A stretch of 64,000 nt of DNA from Acidisoma sp. PAMC 29798 (lineage in GTDB: Bacteria > Pseudomonadota > Alphaproteobacteria > Acetobacterales > Acetobacteraceae): NCBI RefSeq assembly GCF_030252425.1, contig NZ_CP126994.1, forward strand, positions 1,364,001 to 1,428,000, written 5' to 3'. Below, in pieces: positions 1 through 8,476 of the stretch; within the stretch, counting starts at the first letter, position 1; every line of letters starts with the position of its first letter. The notes below the pieces were generated by a model. The model worked only from the letters and a program-made list of their open reading frames with translations. It was not told where the DNA came from and did no database searches. A program made the position numbers and the translations under genes.

Positions 1-367
1 CTCCGGCGGTCAACGACAGACCGTCGCGATTGCGCGCTCGCTTCTGCTCGACCCGAAGCTCATCCTGCTTGATGAGCCAACGGCGGCGCTGGGCGTCGCG
101 CAAACGGCAGAAGTTCTCGATCTGATCGAGCGGGTGCGTGAGCGTGGCCTCGGTGTCGTGATGATCAGCCACAATATGGAAGACGTGCGTGCCGTGGCGG
201 ATCGCATCGTCGTGCTTCGGCTCGGGCGCAACAACGGTGTCTTCTATCCTGATACCTCGAACCAGGACCTGGTCAGCGCGATCACCGGGGCCGCAGACAA
301 TGCCGTCTCGCGCCGGTCCGGACGGCGGCAGGCGCCGCGAGAGACTACGGAGGAGGTGCGGCCATGA
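1..367 (+). CDS. Sugar/polyol ABC transporter ATP-binding protein, 3' fragment
   Basis: The 5' part lies outside the window; reading starts inside the ABC signature (SGGQRQ). Walker B (LILLDEP) and the H-loop (VVMISHNM) follow, so this is the last part of one nucleotide-binding domain plus a short tail rich in Arg. The stop overlaps the ATG of the permease gene (ATGA), showing one operon. The ATPase would energise import of a sugar or polyol together with the next gene. The substrate-binding protein is not in the window. Substrate is inferred only from the neighbouring ribitol-dehydrogenase-like gene. Confidence 0.9.
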   Translation, partial: SGGQRQTVAIARSLLLDPKLILLDEPTAALGVAQTAEVLDLIERVRERGLGVVMISHNMEDVRAVADRIVVLRLGRNNGVFYPDTSNQDLVSAITGAADNAVSRRSGRRQAPRETTEEVRP

Positions 368-1614
368 GCGACGACAGCAAAATGGCCACACCCTTGCTCG
401 ACCGCAGTGACGAGCGGGTTACGCATGCGAGCGGCGTGGGTGGCGCGATCCGCGCCTTCCTCGACCGGGTGCGTTCGGGCGAATTGGGGGCTTTGCCGGT
501 CGTCATCGGCTTGGCGATCATCGGGACGGTGTTCGAGAGTCTTAATACGGTCTTTCTGTCCAGCAACAACCTCGTCAATCTGCTCTTCGACTCATCAACG
601 GTCGGTGTCATTTCGCTCGGCATCGTCTGCATCTTGATGGTCGGTGAAATCGACCTCTCGGTCGGCTCCGTCAGCGGCTTCGCCTCGGCCATGGTGGGCG
701 TGCTCTGGGTCAATCAGGGCTTGCCCGTATGGCTCGCGATCATCGCGGCGGTGGTGGCCGGCGGCGTCATCGGCCTGCTGTACGCGCAGTTATTCAATCG
801 GTTCGGAATGCCGAGCTTCGTCTCGACGCTGGCCGGTCTTCTCGCCATTCTTGGCCTGCAGCTCTACATCCTCGGCGAAAGTGGATCGATCAACTTGCCG
901 TATGGCTCGCCCGTGGTGAACTTCGGCCAGTCCTTGTTCATGCCGCATAGCGTCGCCTATGTCATCGCGGCGCTTCCCGGCATCGTCACCTCCGTGATCG
1001 GCTACCGCACGGCCGCCCGTCGCCGTGCGGCGGGGCTGTCGTCGCAGTCGCTCACTGCGCTGCTATTCCGTGCCGTCGTGATCACGGTCGTGTTGGAGCT
1101 GATCGCCTTCTACTTGAACGGCGATCGCGGCGTGCCCTGGATGTTCGGGCTGTTCGTCGGATTGGTGGTCGCGACGGATTACGCCCTGACGCGAACCAAA
1201 TGGGGGCGTTGGGTGACGGCCGTCGGCGGCAATCGCGAAGCTGCGCGCCGTGCGGGCATCAATGTCCGCCTGATCTACACGAGCGCCTTTATGCTGTGCT
1301 CGATGCTCGCCGCTCTTGGCGGTGTCCTGTCATCGGCACGCCTCGCCTCGGCGAGCCAGCAAGCGGGCACCGGCGATGTCAATCTCGATGCCATTGCGGC
1401 GGCTGTGATCGGCGGCACCAGCCTGTTCGGCGGCCGGGGCAGCGCCTATTCGGCCCTGCTCGGCATCATCGTCATCCAATCGATTGCGAGCGGTCTCACT
1501 CTGCTCGATCTGTCATCCTCGCTCCGATACATGATCACCGGCGGTGTTCTCGCCATCGCGGTCATTGTCGATTCGCTCGCCCGCCGGTCGCGCGTATCCC
1601 ACGGCCGAGCCTGA
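364..1614 (+). CDS. Sugar/polyol ABC transporter permease (RbsC/XylH-type)
   Basis: A 416-residue hydrophobic protein of the BPD_transp_2 family, the inner-membrane channel of carbohydrate importers. About ten membrane segments can be picked out, beginning near residue 45. The cytoplasmic loop carrying GGNREAARRAGINV (middle of the second half) matches the ATPase-contact loop of ribose and xylose permeases. It is a little longer than RbsC because of a cytoplasmic insert rich in Arg/Ala (ARRRAAG) near residue 220, as in XylH. It overlaps the ATPase gene upstream and is followed after 36 bases by an SDR gene with its own AGGAAG ribosome site. The exact sugar is not shown by the sequence. Confidence 0.9.
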   Translation: MSDDSKMATPLLDRSDERVTHASGVGGAIRAFLDRVRSGELGALPVVIGLAIIGTVFESLNTVFLSSNNLVNLLFDSSTVGVISLGIVCILMVGEIDLSVGSVSGFASAMVGVLWVNQGLPVWLAIIAAVVAGGVIGLLYAQLFNRFGMPSFVSTLAGLLAILGLQLYILGESGSINLPYGSPVVNFGQSLFMPHSVAYVIAALPGIVTSVIGYRTAARRRAAGLSSQSLTALLFRAVVITVVLELIAFYLNGDRGVPWMFGLFVGLVVATDYALTRTKWGRWVTAVGGNREAARRAGINVRLIYTSAFMLCSMLAALGGVLSSARLASASQQAGTGDVNLDAIAAAVIGGTSLFGGRGSAYSALLGIIVIQSIASGLTLLDLSSSLRYMITGGVLAIAVIVDSLARRSRVSHGRA

Positions 1615-1650
1615 TCGCAGGCACCATGTCGTTTACCGAAAGGAAGCCCA

Positions 1651-2379
1651 ATGGATAACGCATTGTCGGGTCAGGTCGCAGCGGTGACCGGCGCCGCATC
1701 GGGCATCGGCCTCGCCTGCGCGCGGGGTTTCCTCGCCGCAGGGGCGCGGGTGGTGCTGATCGACCGGGACCAGGAGACGCTTGCGCGCCTCTGTGCAGAG
1801 ATGGGTCCGGACGCCATCCCCCTCGTCATCAATCTCACGGACCCTGACAGCGTCAACGGCATGATGCCGCAGATCCTGGCGAAGGCCGGCCAATTGGATA
1901 TCTTTCACGCGAATGCGGGATCCTATGTTGGTGGGGAGGTGGTGGACGGCGACCCTGATGCCTGGGACCGGATGCTCAACCTCAATGTCAATGCCACCTT
2001 CCGTGCGATCCACGCTGTGCTGCCGCATATGGTCGAACGCAAAATGGGGGACATCGTCGTCACCAGTTCAGTCGCCGGCCTCGTGCCCGTGGTGTGGGAG
2101 CCGATCTACACGGCGTCCAAACATGCCGTTCAGGCCTTCATCCATACGGTTCGGCGTCAGGTCTCCAAGCACGGCATTCGCGTCGGTGGCGTGGCACCGG
2201 GTCCCGTGGTCACGGCGCTTCTGAACGATTGGCCCAAGGCCAAGCTCGATGACGCGATCGCGACCGGCAGTGTGATGGAACCGAAGGAAGTGGCGGCGGC
2301 CGTGCTGTTTATGGTGACGAGACCGCGCAATGTCGTCATTCGCGATTTGGTCATCCTGCCGCAGAGCCTCGATCTTTAA
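1651..2379 (+). CDS. SDR-family polyol dehydrogenase, ribitol 2-dehydrogenase-like
   Basis: A 242-residue classical short-chain dehydrogenase. The cofactor motif TGAASGIG is at residues 13-20, Asp38 ends strand 2 (favouring NAD over NADP), NAG is at 88-90, Ser139/140 with Tyr153 and Lys157 form the catalytic set (YTASK). The stretch around [12 protein letters not shown] and the C-terminal end (ILPQSLDL) look like ribitol 2-dehydrogenases, which oxidise ribitol to D-ribulose. It follows an ABC importer in the same direction, so uptake and oxidation of one pentitol or similar polyol is a reasonable inference. Family assignment is firm, substrate less so. Confidence 0.82.
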   Translation: MDNALSGQVAAVTGAASGIGLACARGFLAAGARVVLIDRDQETLARLCAEMGPDAIPLVINLTDPDSVNGMMPQILAKAGQLDIFHANAGSYVGGEVVDGDPDAWDRMLNLNVNATFRAIHAVLPHMVERKMGDIVVTSSVAGLVPVVWEPIYTASKHAVQAFIHTVRRQVSKHGIRVGGVAPGPVVTALLNDWPKAKLDDAIATGSVMEPKEVAAAVLFMVTRPRNVVIRDLVILPQSLDL

Positions 2380-2383
2380 GCGC

Positions 2384-3586
2384 CTAAAGCAGCGACAGCT
2401 GCGCCCCTGCCGCCGCATGCGGCCGAGAGAAGCGTGAGCAGTCGAGGTCCTCGCGGTCCGCGAAGCCGAGCTTCTTCGACGCCACGGCGAAGCGCCGCCT
2501 CAGCAGATCGGCGAAAGCTCCGGTGCCCACGAACCTGTCGCCGAACGCCGAATCGTTCAGGGATCCGCCCCGCGTCTCTCGAATGAGGTTCAGGACGCGT
2601 CGGGCCCGATCGGGATAGTGGGCATGGATCCAATCCTCGAACAGCTTGGCCACCTCCAGCGGAAGCCGCAGCAGCACGTATCCGGCATGACTGGCACCCA
2701 CGCGTGCCGAAGCGGCGAGGATGCTTTCCAACTCGCTATCGTTCAGGCCGGGTATCATCGGCGCCGCGAGCACGGAAACGGGCACCCCCGCTTCGGCCAG
2801 GTGCGACATGGCTTGCAGGCGCAGCGAGGGCGCGGTTGCGCGTGGCTCCATCCGCCGGGCGAGGTCAGCGTCGAGTGTCGTCAGGGAAATATACACCCTG
2901 GCCTGCCGGCGTTCCGCCATGGGTGCGATGATGTCGAGATCGCGAAGAATCCCGCTCGACTTGGTGACGATCGTGAAGGGGTGATGATGCTTCGCCAAGA
3001 CCTCCAGAACCGATCGGGTCAGCCGAAGGGTCCGTTCCACCGGCTGGTAAGGGTCGGTGTTAGATCCTAAGGCGATTGGGCGAGGAACGTATCCGGGCTT
3101 GCCGATCTCGGCCTCCAACAAGCGGGCGACATCTGGCTTGAACAGCAGCTTTGTCTCGAAGTCCGTGCCAGCCGAGTAGACCAGATAGGCATGCGTCGGG
3201 CGCGCAAAACAATAGATGCAGCCGTGTTCACATCCCCTGTAGGCGTTCAGAGAACGATCGAAACCCAGATCGGGGCTGCGATTGTAGCTGATGACGCTGC
3301 GGCTGTTATCGCGAATGAGCTCCGTCGGCAGCGGGGCACCCAGGGGGCTCGCGTCGATCGGCCAGCCATCGTCAAAGGGAGACGTGGCGGCGGCCTCGAA
3401 CCTGTTCTTGGGGTTGGAGATGGCGCCGCGCCCCTTCCGGACATCGGTTTCCTGGCCGAACTGCCGCGCGCGCTCCGCTGCCGCTGGTAGCGGCATTGGC
3501 CGTCCGATCGCGATGGTGGCGCCTGCTGCTCCGTCGATGGCCATTGCTCGCTGCCCCCATGCCTGACACCCAGGCGAACCTGACAT
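2384..3586 (-). CDS. PA0069-family radical SAM protein (SplB-related)
   Basis: A protein of up to 400 residues with the radical SAM cluster motif Cys119-x3-Cys123-x2-Cys126 (RGCEHGCIYCF), which binds a 4Fe-4S cluster and S-adenosylmethionine. The preceding SPDLGFDRSLNAYRGC and later GSNTDPYQPVER blocks are typical of the PA0069 group, distantly related to spore photoproduct lyase SplB. The biochemical role of the group is not established. The first ~50 residues are low in conserved content, so the true start may lie further in. It converges on the SDR gene (stops 4 bases apart) and is divergent from a DNA photolyase. Confidence 0.85.
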   Translation of the reverse strand: MSGSPGCQAWGQRAMAIDGAAGATIAIGRPMPLPAAAERARQFGQETDVRKGRGAISNPKNRFEAAATSPFDDGWPIDASPLGAPLPTELIRDNSRSVISYNRSPDLGFDRSLNAYRGCEHGCIYCFARPTHAYLVYSAGTDFETKLLFKPDVARLLEAEIGKPGYVPRPIALGSNTDPYQPVERTLRLTRSVLEVLAKHHHPFTIVTKSSGILRDLDIIAPMAERRQARVYISLTTLDADLARRMEPRATAPSLRLQAMSHLAEAGVPVSVLAAPMIPGLNDSELESILAASARVGASHAGYVLLRLPLEVAKLFEDWIHAHYPDRARRVLNLIRETRGGSLNDSAFGDRFVGTGAFADLLRRRFAVASKKLGFADREDLDCSRFSRPHAAAGAQLSLL

Positions 3587-3731
3587 CCAGGCGAAAATGC
3601 CCGAAAAGGCCTTCGCGCGTCAAGAACAAAACAGGAACATAGGGCGCGCGGAAGGGTGAGACCCACTACCAACACGTCCGCGCATCAAGCCGTGACGGGC
3701 AATTCACGAGGGCCGTCCTTCCCCGCGTTCC

Positions 3732-5216
3732 ATGTCGCACTACCTCTCTCTCATGGTGACATCGAAAAAAGACTCACGTCCGGCCATCGTGTGGTTTCGG
3801 CGCGACCTGCGCCTGACGGATCAGGCGGCACTTGGCGCCGCGGTCGCCAGTGGGGCACCCGTCCTTCCGGTCTTTGTCCTGGATGATGGCAAAGCCGGTG
3901 CCTGGAAGGCCGGCGGCGCCGCGCGGTGGTGGCTTCACCACAGCCTCACGCAGCTGCACGCGGTCTTGCGACACCACGGCACCGGCCTTGTGCTGCGCCG
4001 TGGTGACAGCGCCGAGGTCATCCTGGCGCTCGCGAAGGAGGTCGATGCTTGCGCCATCCATACCGGCATTCTGCCCGAACCCTGGGAGAGAGCGGCTGAC
4101 GATGCTGTCGCAAAACACCTGAAGGGCACCGACTGCGCCTTCCACCGACACCCGACCGTGCTGCTGCACGACCCGGATACGATCACGACCCAGGCGGGCA
4201 AGCCCTTCGGCGTCTTCACGCCCTTCGCCAATGCTTTCCTGCGCGGCGTTCCGATCGGCACGCCGGTGCCGGCACCGAAGCGGATCAAGGGCGCGGATCT
4301 TCCCGCTTCTGAGGATATCAGTGACTGGGCGCTGCGGCCGACGATCACCTGGGACGCGCAGTTTGCCGACGCCTGGGTTCCGGGCGAGGCCGGCGCTGCC
4401 GCAACGCTCGATCGTTTTCTGGATGAGGCCGTCAATGGGTACGATGTCGGGCGCAATGCAGTGTCGAAGGCGGGCAGTTCGTCACTGTCGCCCTTCCTGC
4501 ATTGGGGAGAGATTTCGCCCACCCAGGTCTGGGCCGCGACCCTCCATACCGATCATCCGCACACTGCCGGCCCGGTCGCCTACCGGCGCGAACTGATCTG
4601 GCGCGAATTCGCCGCCCATGTGCTGTGGCATCATCCGACCGTGCCGGAAGAACCGCTGCGGCCGGAGTTCAAAGCCTTTCGTTGGCGCCGCGACCCGCGC
4701 GCCCTAAAGGCCTGGCAGCGTGGCCAAACGGGCGTGCCCATCGTCGATGCCGGCATGCGTCAGCTGTGGTCGATCGGGTGGATGCATAACCGTGTCCGCA
4801 TGATCACCGCCTCCTACCTCGTGAAACATCTGCTGGTGCCGTGGGAAGACGGTCAGGCCTGGTTTTGGGAGACGTTGGTGGACGCCGATCTCGGGAATAA
4901 CAGCGTCAATTGGCAATGGGTCGCAGGCTGCGGCGCCGATGCCGCGCCCTTTTTCCGCATCTTCAACCCCGTGCTCCAGGGCACCAAGTTCGACCCGGAC
5001 GGCGATTACGTGCGCCGCTGGGTGCCGGAACTGACAAAGCTCGACACGCGCTTCATCCATGAGCCTTGGGCCGCGCCGAACACGGCGCTCGCCGCAGCCG
5101 GCATCATTCTCGGCAAGACCTATCCAAAACCGATGATCGATCTCGCGGAGGGCCGGGCGCGAGCTCTCGCGGCCTTGCGCGACACCGGCGGCAAGCGCGC
5201 TGATCAGCTTGTGTAG
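3732..5216 (+). CDS. phrB: Deoxyribodipyrimidine photolyase (class I CPD photolyase)
   Basis: About 494 residues, the usual length. It begins with the antenna-domain signature IVWFRRDLRLTDQ and contains the FAD-binding block SSLSPFLHWGEIS, then the highly conserved NNSVNWQWVAGCG and FRIFNPVLQG segments. The enzyme uses blue light and reduced FAD to split cyclobutane pyrimidine dimers in DNA. The start is uncertain: ATG at 3732 or the ATG six codons later (MVTSKKD), neither with a strong ribosome site. It is divergent from the radical SAM gene and is followed by a small stress-type CsbD gene. Confidence 0.93.
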   Translation: MSHYLSLMVTSKKDSRPAIVWFRRDLRLTDQAALGAAVASGAPVLPVFVLDDGKAGAWKAGGAARWWLHHSLTQLHAVLRHHGTGLVLRRGDSAEVILALAKEVDACAIHTGILPEPWERAADDAVAKHLKGTDCAFHRHPTVLLHDPDTITTQAGKPFGVFTPFANAFLRGVPIGTPVPAPKRIKGADLPASEDISDWALRPTITWDAQFADAWVPGEAGAAATLDRFLDEAVNGYDVGRNAVSKAGSSSLSPFLHWGEISPTQVWAATLHTDHPHTAGPVAYRRELIWREFAAHVLWHHPTVPEEPLRPEFKAFRWRRDPRALKAWQRGQTGVPIVDAGMRQLWSIGWMHNRVRMITASYLVKHLLVPWEDGQAWFWETLVDADLGNNSVNWQWVAGCGADAAPFFRIFNPVLQGTKFDPDGDYVRRWVPELTKLDTRFIHEPWAAPNTALAAAGIILGKTYPKPMIDLAEGRARALAALRDTGGKRADQLV

Positions 5217-5285
5217 CGAGCGCCGCTTGCGCGCGTGCGGGTCCGACCCACCTGAGGATGGTCTGAATAAAAAGAGGAGCCACAC

Positions 5286-5522
5286 ATGGACCAGAACAAG
5301 TTTACGGGCGCCGCGCGTGAAGCCGCCGGCCGCGTGCAGGATGCCGTCGGTGGGTTTGCCGGCGATGCCGATACGCAGCTTCGCGGCAAGATGAATCAGG
5401 CGCGTGGTCAGGCCGAAGGCTATCTTGGCGAAGCCGGCGACATGATCCGCGAGCAGCCCTTGGTCGCTGGCTTGGCGATCCTCGCCATCGGCTATCTGCT
5501 CGGGCGCATGCGCATTCTCTAA
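5286..5522 (+). CDS. CsbD-like small stress protein with C-terminal membrane segment
   Basis: A 78-residue protein. Residues 1-50 have the CsbD pattern (MDQNKFTGAAREAAGRVQDA, then KMNQARGQAEG), a short, hydrophilic, Gly/Ala-rich helical repeat. Residues 58-74 form one hydrophobic helix (LVAGLAILAIGYLLG), which would tether it to the membrane. A clear AGAGGAG ribosome site stands 8 bases before the ATG. CsbD-like proteins are general-stress induced, but their molecular role is unknown. It follows the photolyase after 69 bases and may share its transcript. Confidence 0.85.
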   Translation: MDQNKFTGAAREAAGRVQDAVGGFAGDADTQLRGKMNQARGQAEGYLGEAGDMIREQPLVAGLAILAIGYLLGRMRIL

Positions 5523-5530
5523 CGCTCTGC

Positions 5531-5560
5531 GGCGGATTACGCTTCGCTTTTCCGCCCTAC
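5531..5560 (+). repeat. Family A intergenic palindrome, single unit
   Basis: A 30-base imperfect palindrome, GGCGGAT...GCTTCGC...TCCGCC, ending CCTAC. It lies between the convergent csbD and amn genes and would form a hairpin in either transcript. It matches the other family A units in this window. Confidence 0.8.
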
Positions 5561-5578
5561 GACGATTGGGCCTTCGGC

Positions 5579-7051
5579 TTACCGGAAGACCGGTTCGTCG
5601 AAGGCCCGAAGCTTGCGTGAATGCAGTGAATGCAATTGCCCGCGCAGCAAGTCGATCGTCTCCAGCCCAATCGCCAGATGCTCACCGACTGCGCGCTGAT
5701 AGAAAGCCGTCGCGGCCCCCGGCAACTTAATCTCGCCATGCAGCGGCTTATCGGACACGCAGAGCAGCGTGCCGTAGGGTACTCGGAGGCGATAGCCTTG
5801 CGCCGCCAGCGTGCCGCTTTCCATATCCACCGCGATGGCGCGGCTCAGATTGATCCGCAGCCGCTCATGCGACCAGCGCAATTCCCAGTTGCGATCGTCG
5901 TAGCTGACGACGGTACCGGTGCGGAGCCGGCGCTTCAGCGCCTCGCCGCGATCCCCCGTGACGCGCGCCGCCGCTTCCTGCAAGGCAAGCTGCACTTCGG
6001 CGAGCGCGGGCACCGGCACCTCCGGTGGCAGCAGATCGTCCAGAATGCGGTCGCGGCGCAGATAGCCGTGGGCGAGCACGTAATCGCCAATCACCTGGCT
6101 CTGCCGCAAGCCACCGCAATGGCCGATCATCAGCCAGCAATTGGGCCGAAGAACGGCCAGATGGTCTGTGATGTTCTTCGCGTTGGAGGGGCCGACGCCG
6201 ATATTGACGATGGTCACGCCCTGGCCGTCTTCCCGCGCCAGGCTATAGGCCGGCATCTGGAAATTCTGCCACGGGGCGTTCGCGACAATGGCCGCCGCCT
6301 CTTCGGGCGATGTCTGCCGCGTGATGCTGCCACCGCCGGGCAGATGCAGGGCGACGAAGGGGCCATCCTGCCGCGCAATCTCCTCCAGCGCATAGCGCAC
6401 GAAGCCATCGACATAGCGCTTGTAGTTGGTCAGCAGAATCCAGGGCTGCACCGTGCGCCAGTCGGTGCCGGAATAATGCTGCAGCCGCTTGAGCGAAAAA
6501 TCCACACGCACGGCGTCGAACAGCGCCAGCGGTCGTGGCTCCGCAGGATTGAAGACCCACAACCCGTCCGCGACCTCATCGCCGACGGAGGACAGCATCG
6601 GCGTTGGAAACAACCGCGCGAGGTCATGCACCTGCACTTCGCCATGCACGAATTCGTCGCCGAGTTCGGTGACATAGGGATAGGGGATTTCGAGGTCGCT
6701 GACGCTGACCGAAAGCGTCGCGCCGAATTCCTCGACCAGCGGTTCAAGCTGTTCCAGCAGGTAGCGCCGGAAGAAGGCCGGCTGTGTGATGGTGGTGCTG
6801 TAAACGCCGGGTTCCTGCAGCTTCGCCCAGGCGCGCGTCGTGTGGCGGATGGGGCCGGTGGGATGCCAGGTCACATGCAGGCGCGGATAGCGGAAGTGCC
6901 GACGCTCGGCCGCCGTCGGCGGCACCCCAGTCTTGACGTAGCGCGACAAGGCCTCACGCAGGGCGGTGCAGGCGTGATCGTAGCTCAACTCCAGCCGGGC
7001 CACCGCCTGTTCGGGGGTCAGATCGTCCATGTCAACGCTCTCCAGCCGCAT
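5579..7051 (-). CDS. amn: AMP nucleosidase
   Basis: A 490-residue protein of the length and sequence of Proteobacterial AMP nucleosidase, which cleaves AMP to adenine and ribose 5-phosphate and so lowers the AMP pool. The N-terminal AMN domain carries YPRLHVTWHPTGP. The C-terminal half is a nucleoside-phosphorylase fold with VNIGVGPSNAKNITDHLAVLRP and the catalytic region MIGHCGGLRQSQ, then DMESGTLAAQGYRLRVPYGTLLCVSDKPLHGE (shown here only by its pieces DMESG and SDKPLHGE). An alternative start is the ATG seven codons in. It is divergent from the FAD oxidase gene 96 bases away. Confidence 0.93.
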   Translation of the reverse strand: MRLESVDMDDLTPEQAVARLELSYDHACTALREALSRYVKTGVPPTAAERRHFRYPRLHVTWHPTGPIRHTTRAWAKLQEPGVYSTTITQPAFFRRYLLEQLEPLVEEFGATLSVSVSDLEIPYPYVTELGDEFVHGEVQVHDLARLFPTPMLSSVGDEVADGLWVFNPAEPRPLALFDAVRVDFSLKRLQHYSGTDWRTVQPWILLTNYKRYVDGFVRYALEEIARQDGPFVALHLPGGGSITRQTSPEEAAAIVANAPWQNFQMPAYSLAREDGQGVTIVNIGVGPSNAKNITDHLAVLRPNCWLMIGHCGGLRQSQVIGDYVLAHGYLRRDRILDDLLPPEVPVPALAEVQLALQEAAARVTGDRGEALKRRLRTGTVVSYDDRNWELRWSHERLRINLSRAIAVDMESGTLAAQGYRLRVPYGTLLCVSDKPLHGEIKLPGAATAFYQRAVGEHLAIGLETIDLLRGQLHSLHSRKLRAFDEPVFR

Positions 7052-7147
7052 CCCGCTCCGGTTAGACGAGAAGAGCGGCAGACACCACCCCGTCCTCGCG
7101 GGGATCGGCCGCTGGGCAAAAAGCCGCCGGTCCTGTAGCTCCGTAAG

Positions 7148-8476
7148 ATGCTCGAAACGCAGTCATCGCCTTTCCAAACGGAAGCGGGCCCACAAGACGG
7201 GCCAGAAGAAGCGGATGTCATCGTCCTTGGCGGCGGCATCGTGGGCGTGTCCATCGCCGTGCATCTCCAAATGCGCGGGCGAAACACGGTGCTGGTCGAT
7301 CGCCAGGGGCCGGGGGAGGGAACCTCCTTCGGCAATGCCGGCCTCATTCAACGGGAAGCGGTGTTTCCGCATCTCTTTCCGCGCAACCTCGGCGACCTGC
7401 TGCGCTACGCGACCAATCGATCGACCGATGCCTATTACCACCCGGCCATGCTGCCGCGCCTGCTGCGGCCCTTCCTCGGCTATTGGCAGAATTCGGAGCA
7501 GGGGCGCTATCGCACCATCGCGCATGCCTATGCGCAGCTCATCGCCCATTGCGTCGATGATCATGTGGCACTGGCCGAAGCCGCCGGGGCGATGGATTTG
7601 CTGCGCCCCGGCGGCTGGACCCAGGCGCATGAGGATCCCAAGGTGCTCGCGGCGGCCCTGGCCGAAGCCGAAGTCATGCGCCGTGAATATGGTGTCGAGC
7701 ATGTCGCCATGGACAGTGCGGCGTTGGCGCGCCACGAGCCGCATATCCGCTCAGGCCTCGCGGGCGGGTTGCACTGGACCCAGCCTGTGGGCGTCATCGA
7801 TCCCCATGCCCTGACCCTCGCCTATACCGCGTTGTTCGAGCGTCTCGGCGGCCGGGTTCGCTTCGGCAATGCGCGCACACTCACTCGCGCGGGCGCGGCA
7901 TGGCGTGTCACCGGCGCGGGTGGCGCCATCGCGGCGCCCATCTCCGCGCCGGAGGTGGTGATCGCCCTGGGTGCCTTCGCGCCAGACGTGACGAAGCCGC
8001 TGGGCTACGCGCCGCCGCTCTTCGTCAAGCGCGGCTACCACATGCATTACCAGCCGGATGTCACTAAGGCGGGCGGCAATGCGCTGCTGACCGGCCCGGT
8101 TCTGGACGTCGCGAACGGCTATATGCTCATCCCCATGCGGCGCGGCATCCGGCTCACGACGGGCGCAGAATTCGCGCATCGGGATGCCGAGCCGACGCCG
8201 GTGCAACTGGCGCGGGCCGAGCCTGCGGCACGGCGGCTGCTCCCGGGGCTCGGCACCCGGATGGACGCCGAACCCTGGATGGGCGCACGCCCTTGCACGC
8301 CCGATATGCTGCCCATCATCGGTGCCGCACCGGGGCAGAAGGGCGCCTGGTATGCCTTCGGTCACGCCCATCAGGGACTGACGCTGGGTCCAACCACGGG
8401 GCGGCTTCTCGCCGCCATGATGACCGGCGACACGCCCTTCACCGACCCGACGCCCTATCGGCCGGAGCGGTTTTGA
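7148..8476 (+). CDS. DadA-like FAD-dependent amino-acid oxidase/dehydrogenase
   Basis: A 442-residue DAO-family protein. The Rossmann dinucleotide motif (VIVLGGGIVGVS) begins near residue 24 after a hydrophilic leader, and an FAD-contact block near the C-terminus (YAFGHAHQGLTLGP) matches D-amino acid dehydrogenases and related glycine/sarcosine oxidases. It probably removes hydrogen from an amine carbon of a D-amino or imino acid and passes electrons to FAD. No signal peptide is seen. Its last 38 bases overlap, tail to tail, the end of the aminomutase-like gene on the other strand. The substrate cannot be read from the sequence. Confidence 0.85.
   Translation: MLETQSSPFQTEAGPQDGPEEADVIVLGGGIVGVSIAVHLQMRGRNTVLVDRQGPGEGTSFGNAGLIQREAVFPHLFPRNLGDLLRYATNRSTDAYYHPAMLPRLLRPFLGYWQNSEQGRYRTIAHAYAQLIAHCVDDHVALAEAAGAMDLLRPGGWTQAHEDPKVLAAALAEAEVMRREYGVEHVAMDSAALARHEPHIRSGLAGGLHWTQPVGVIDPHALTLAYTALFERLGGRVRFGNARTLTRAGAAWRVTGAGGAIAAPISAPEVVIALGAFAPDVTKPLGYAPPLFVKRGYHMHYQPDVTKAGGNALLTGPVLDVANGYMLIPMRRGIRLTTGAEFAHRDAEPTPVQLARAEPAARRLLPGLGTRMDAEPWMGARPCTPDMLPIIGAAPGQKGAWYAFGHAHQGLTLGPTTGRLLAAMMTGDTPFTDPTPYRPERF

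Noticed and set aside
5630-7138. Open frame of 502 codons on the plus strand opposite amn
   Set aside because: It is the mirror of the real amn gene; the product is low in family-like content and rich in Arg, Gln and His, as expected for an antisense frame in G+C-rich DNA.
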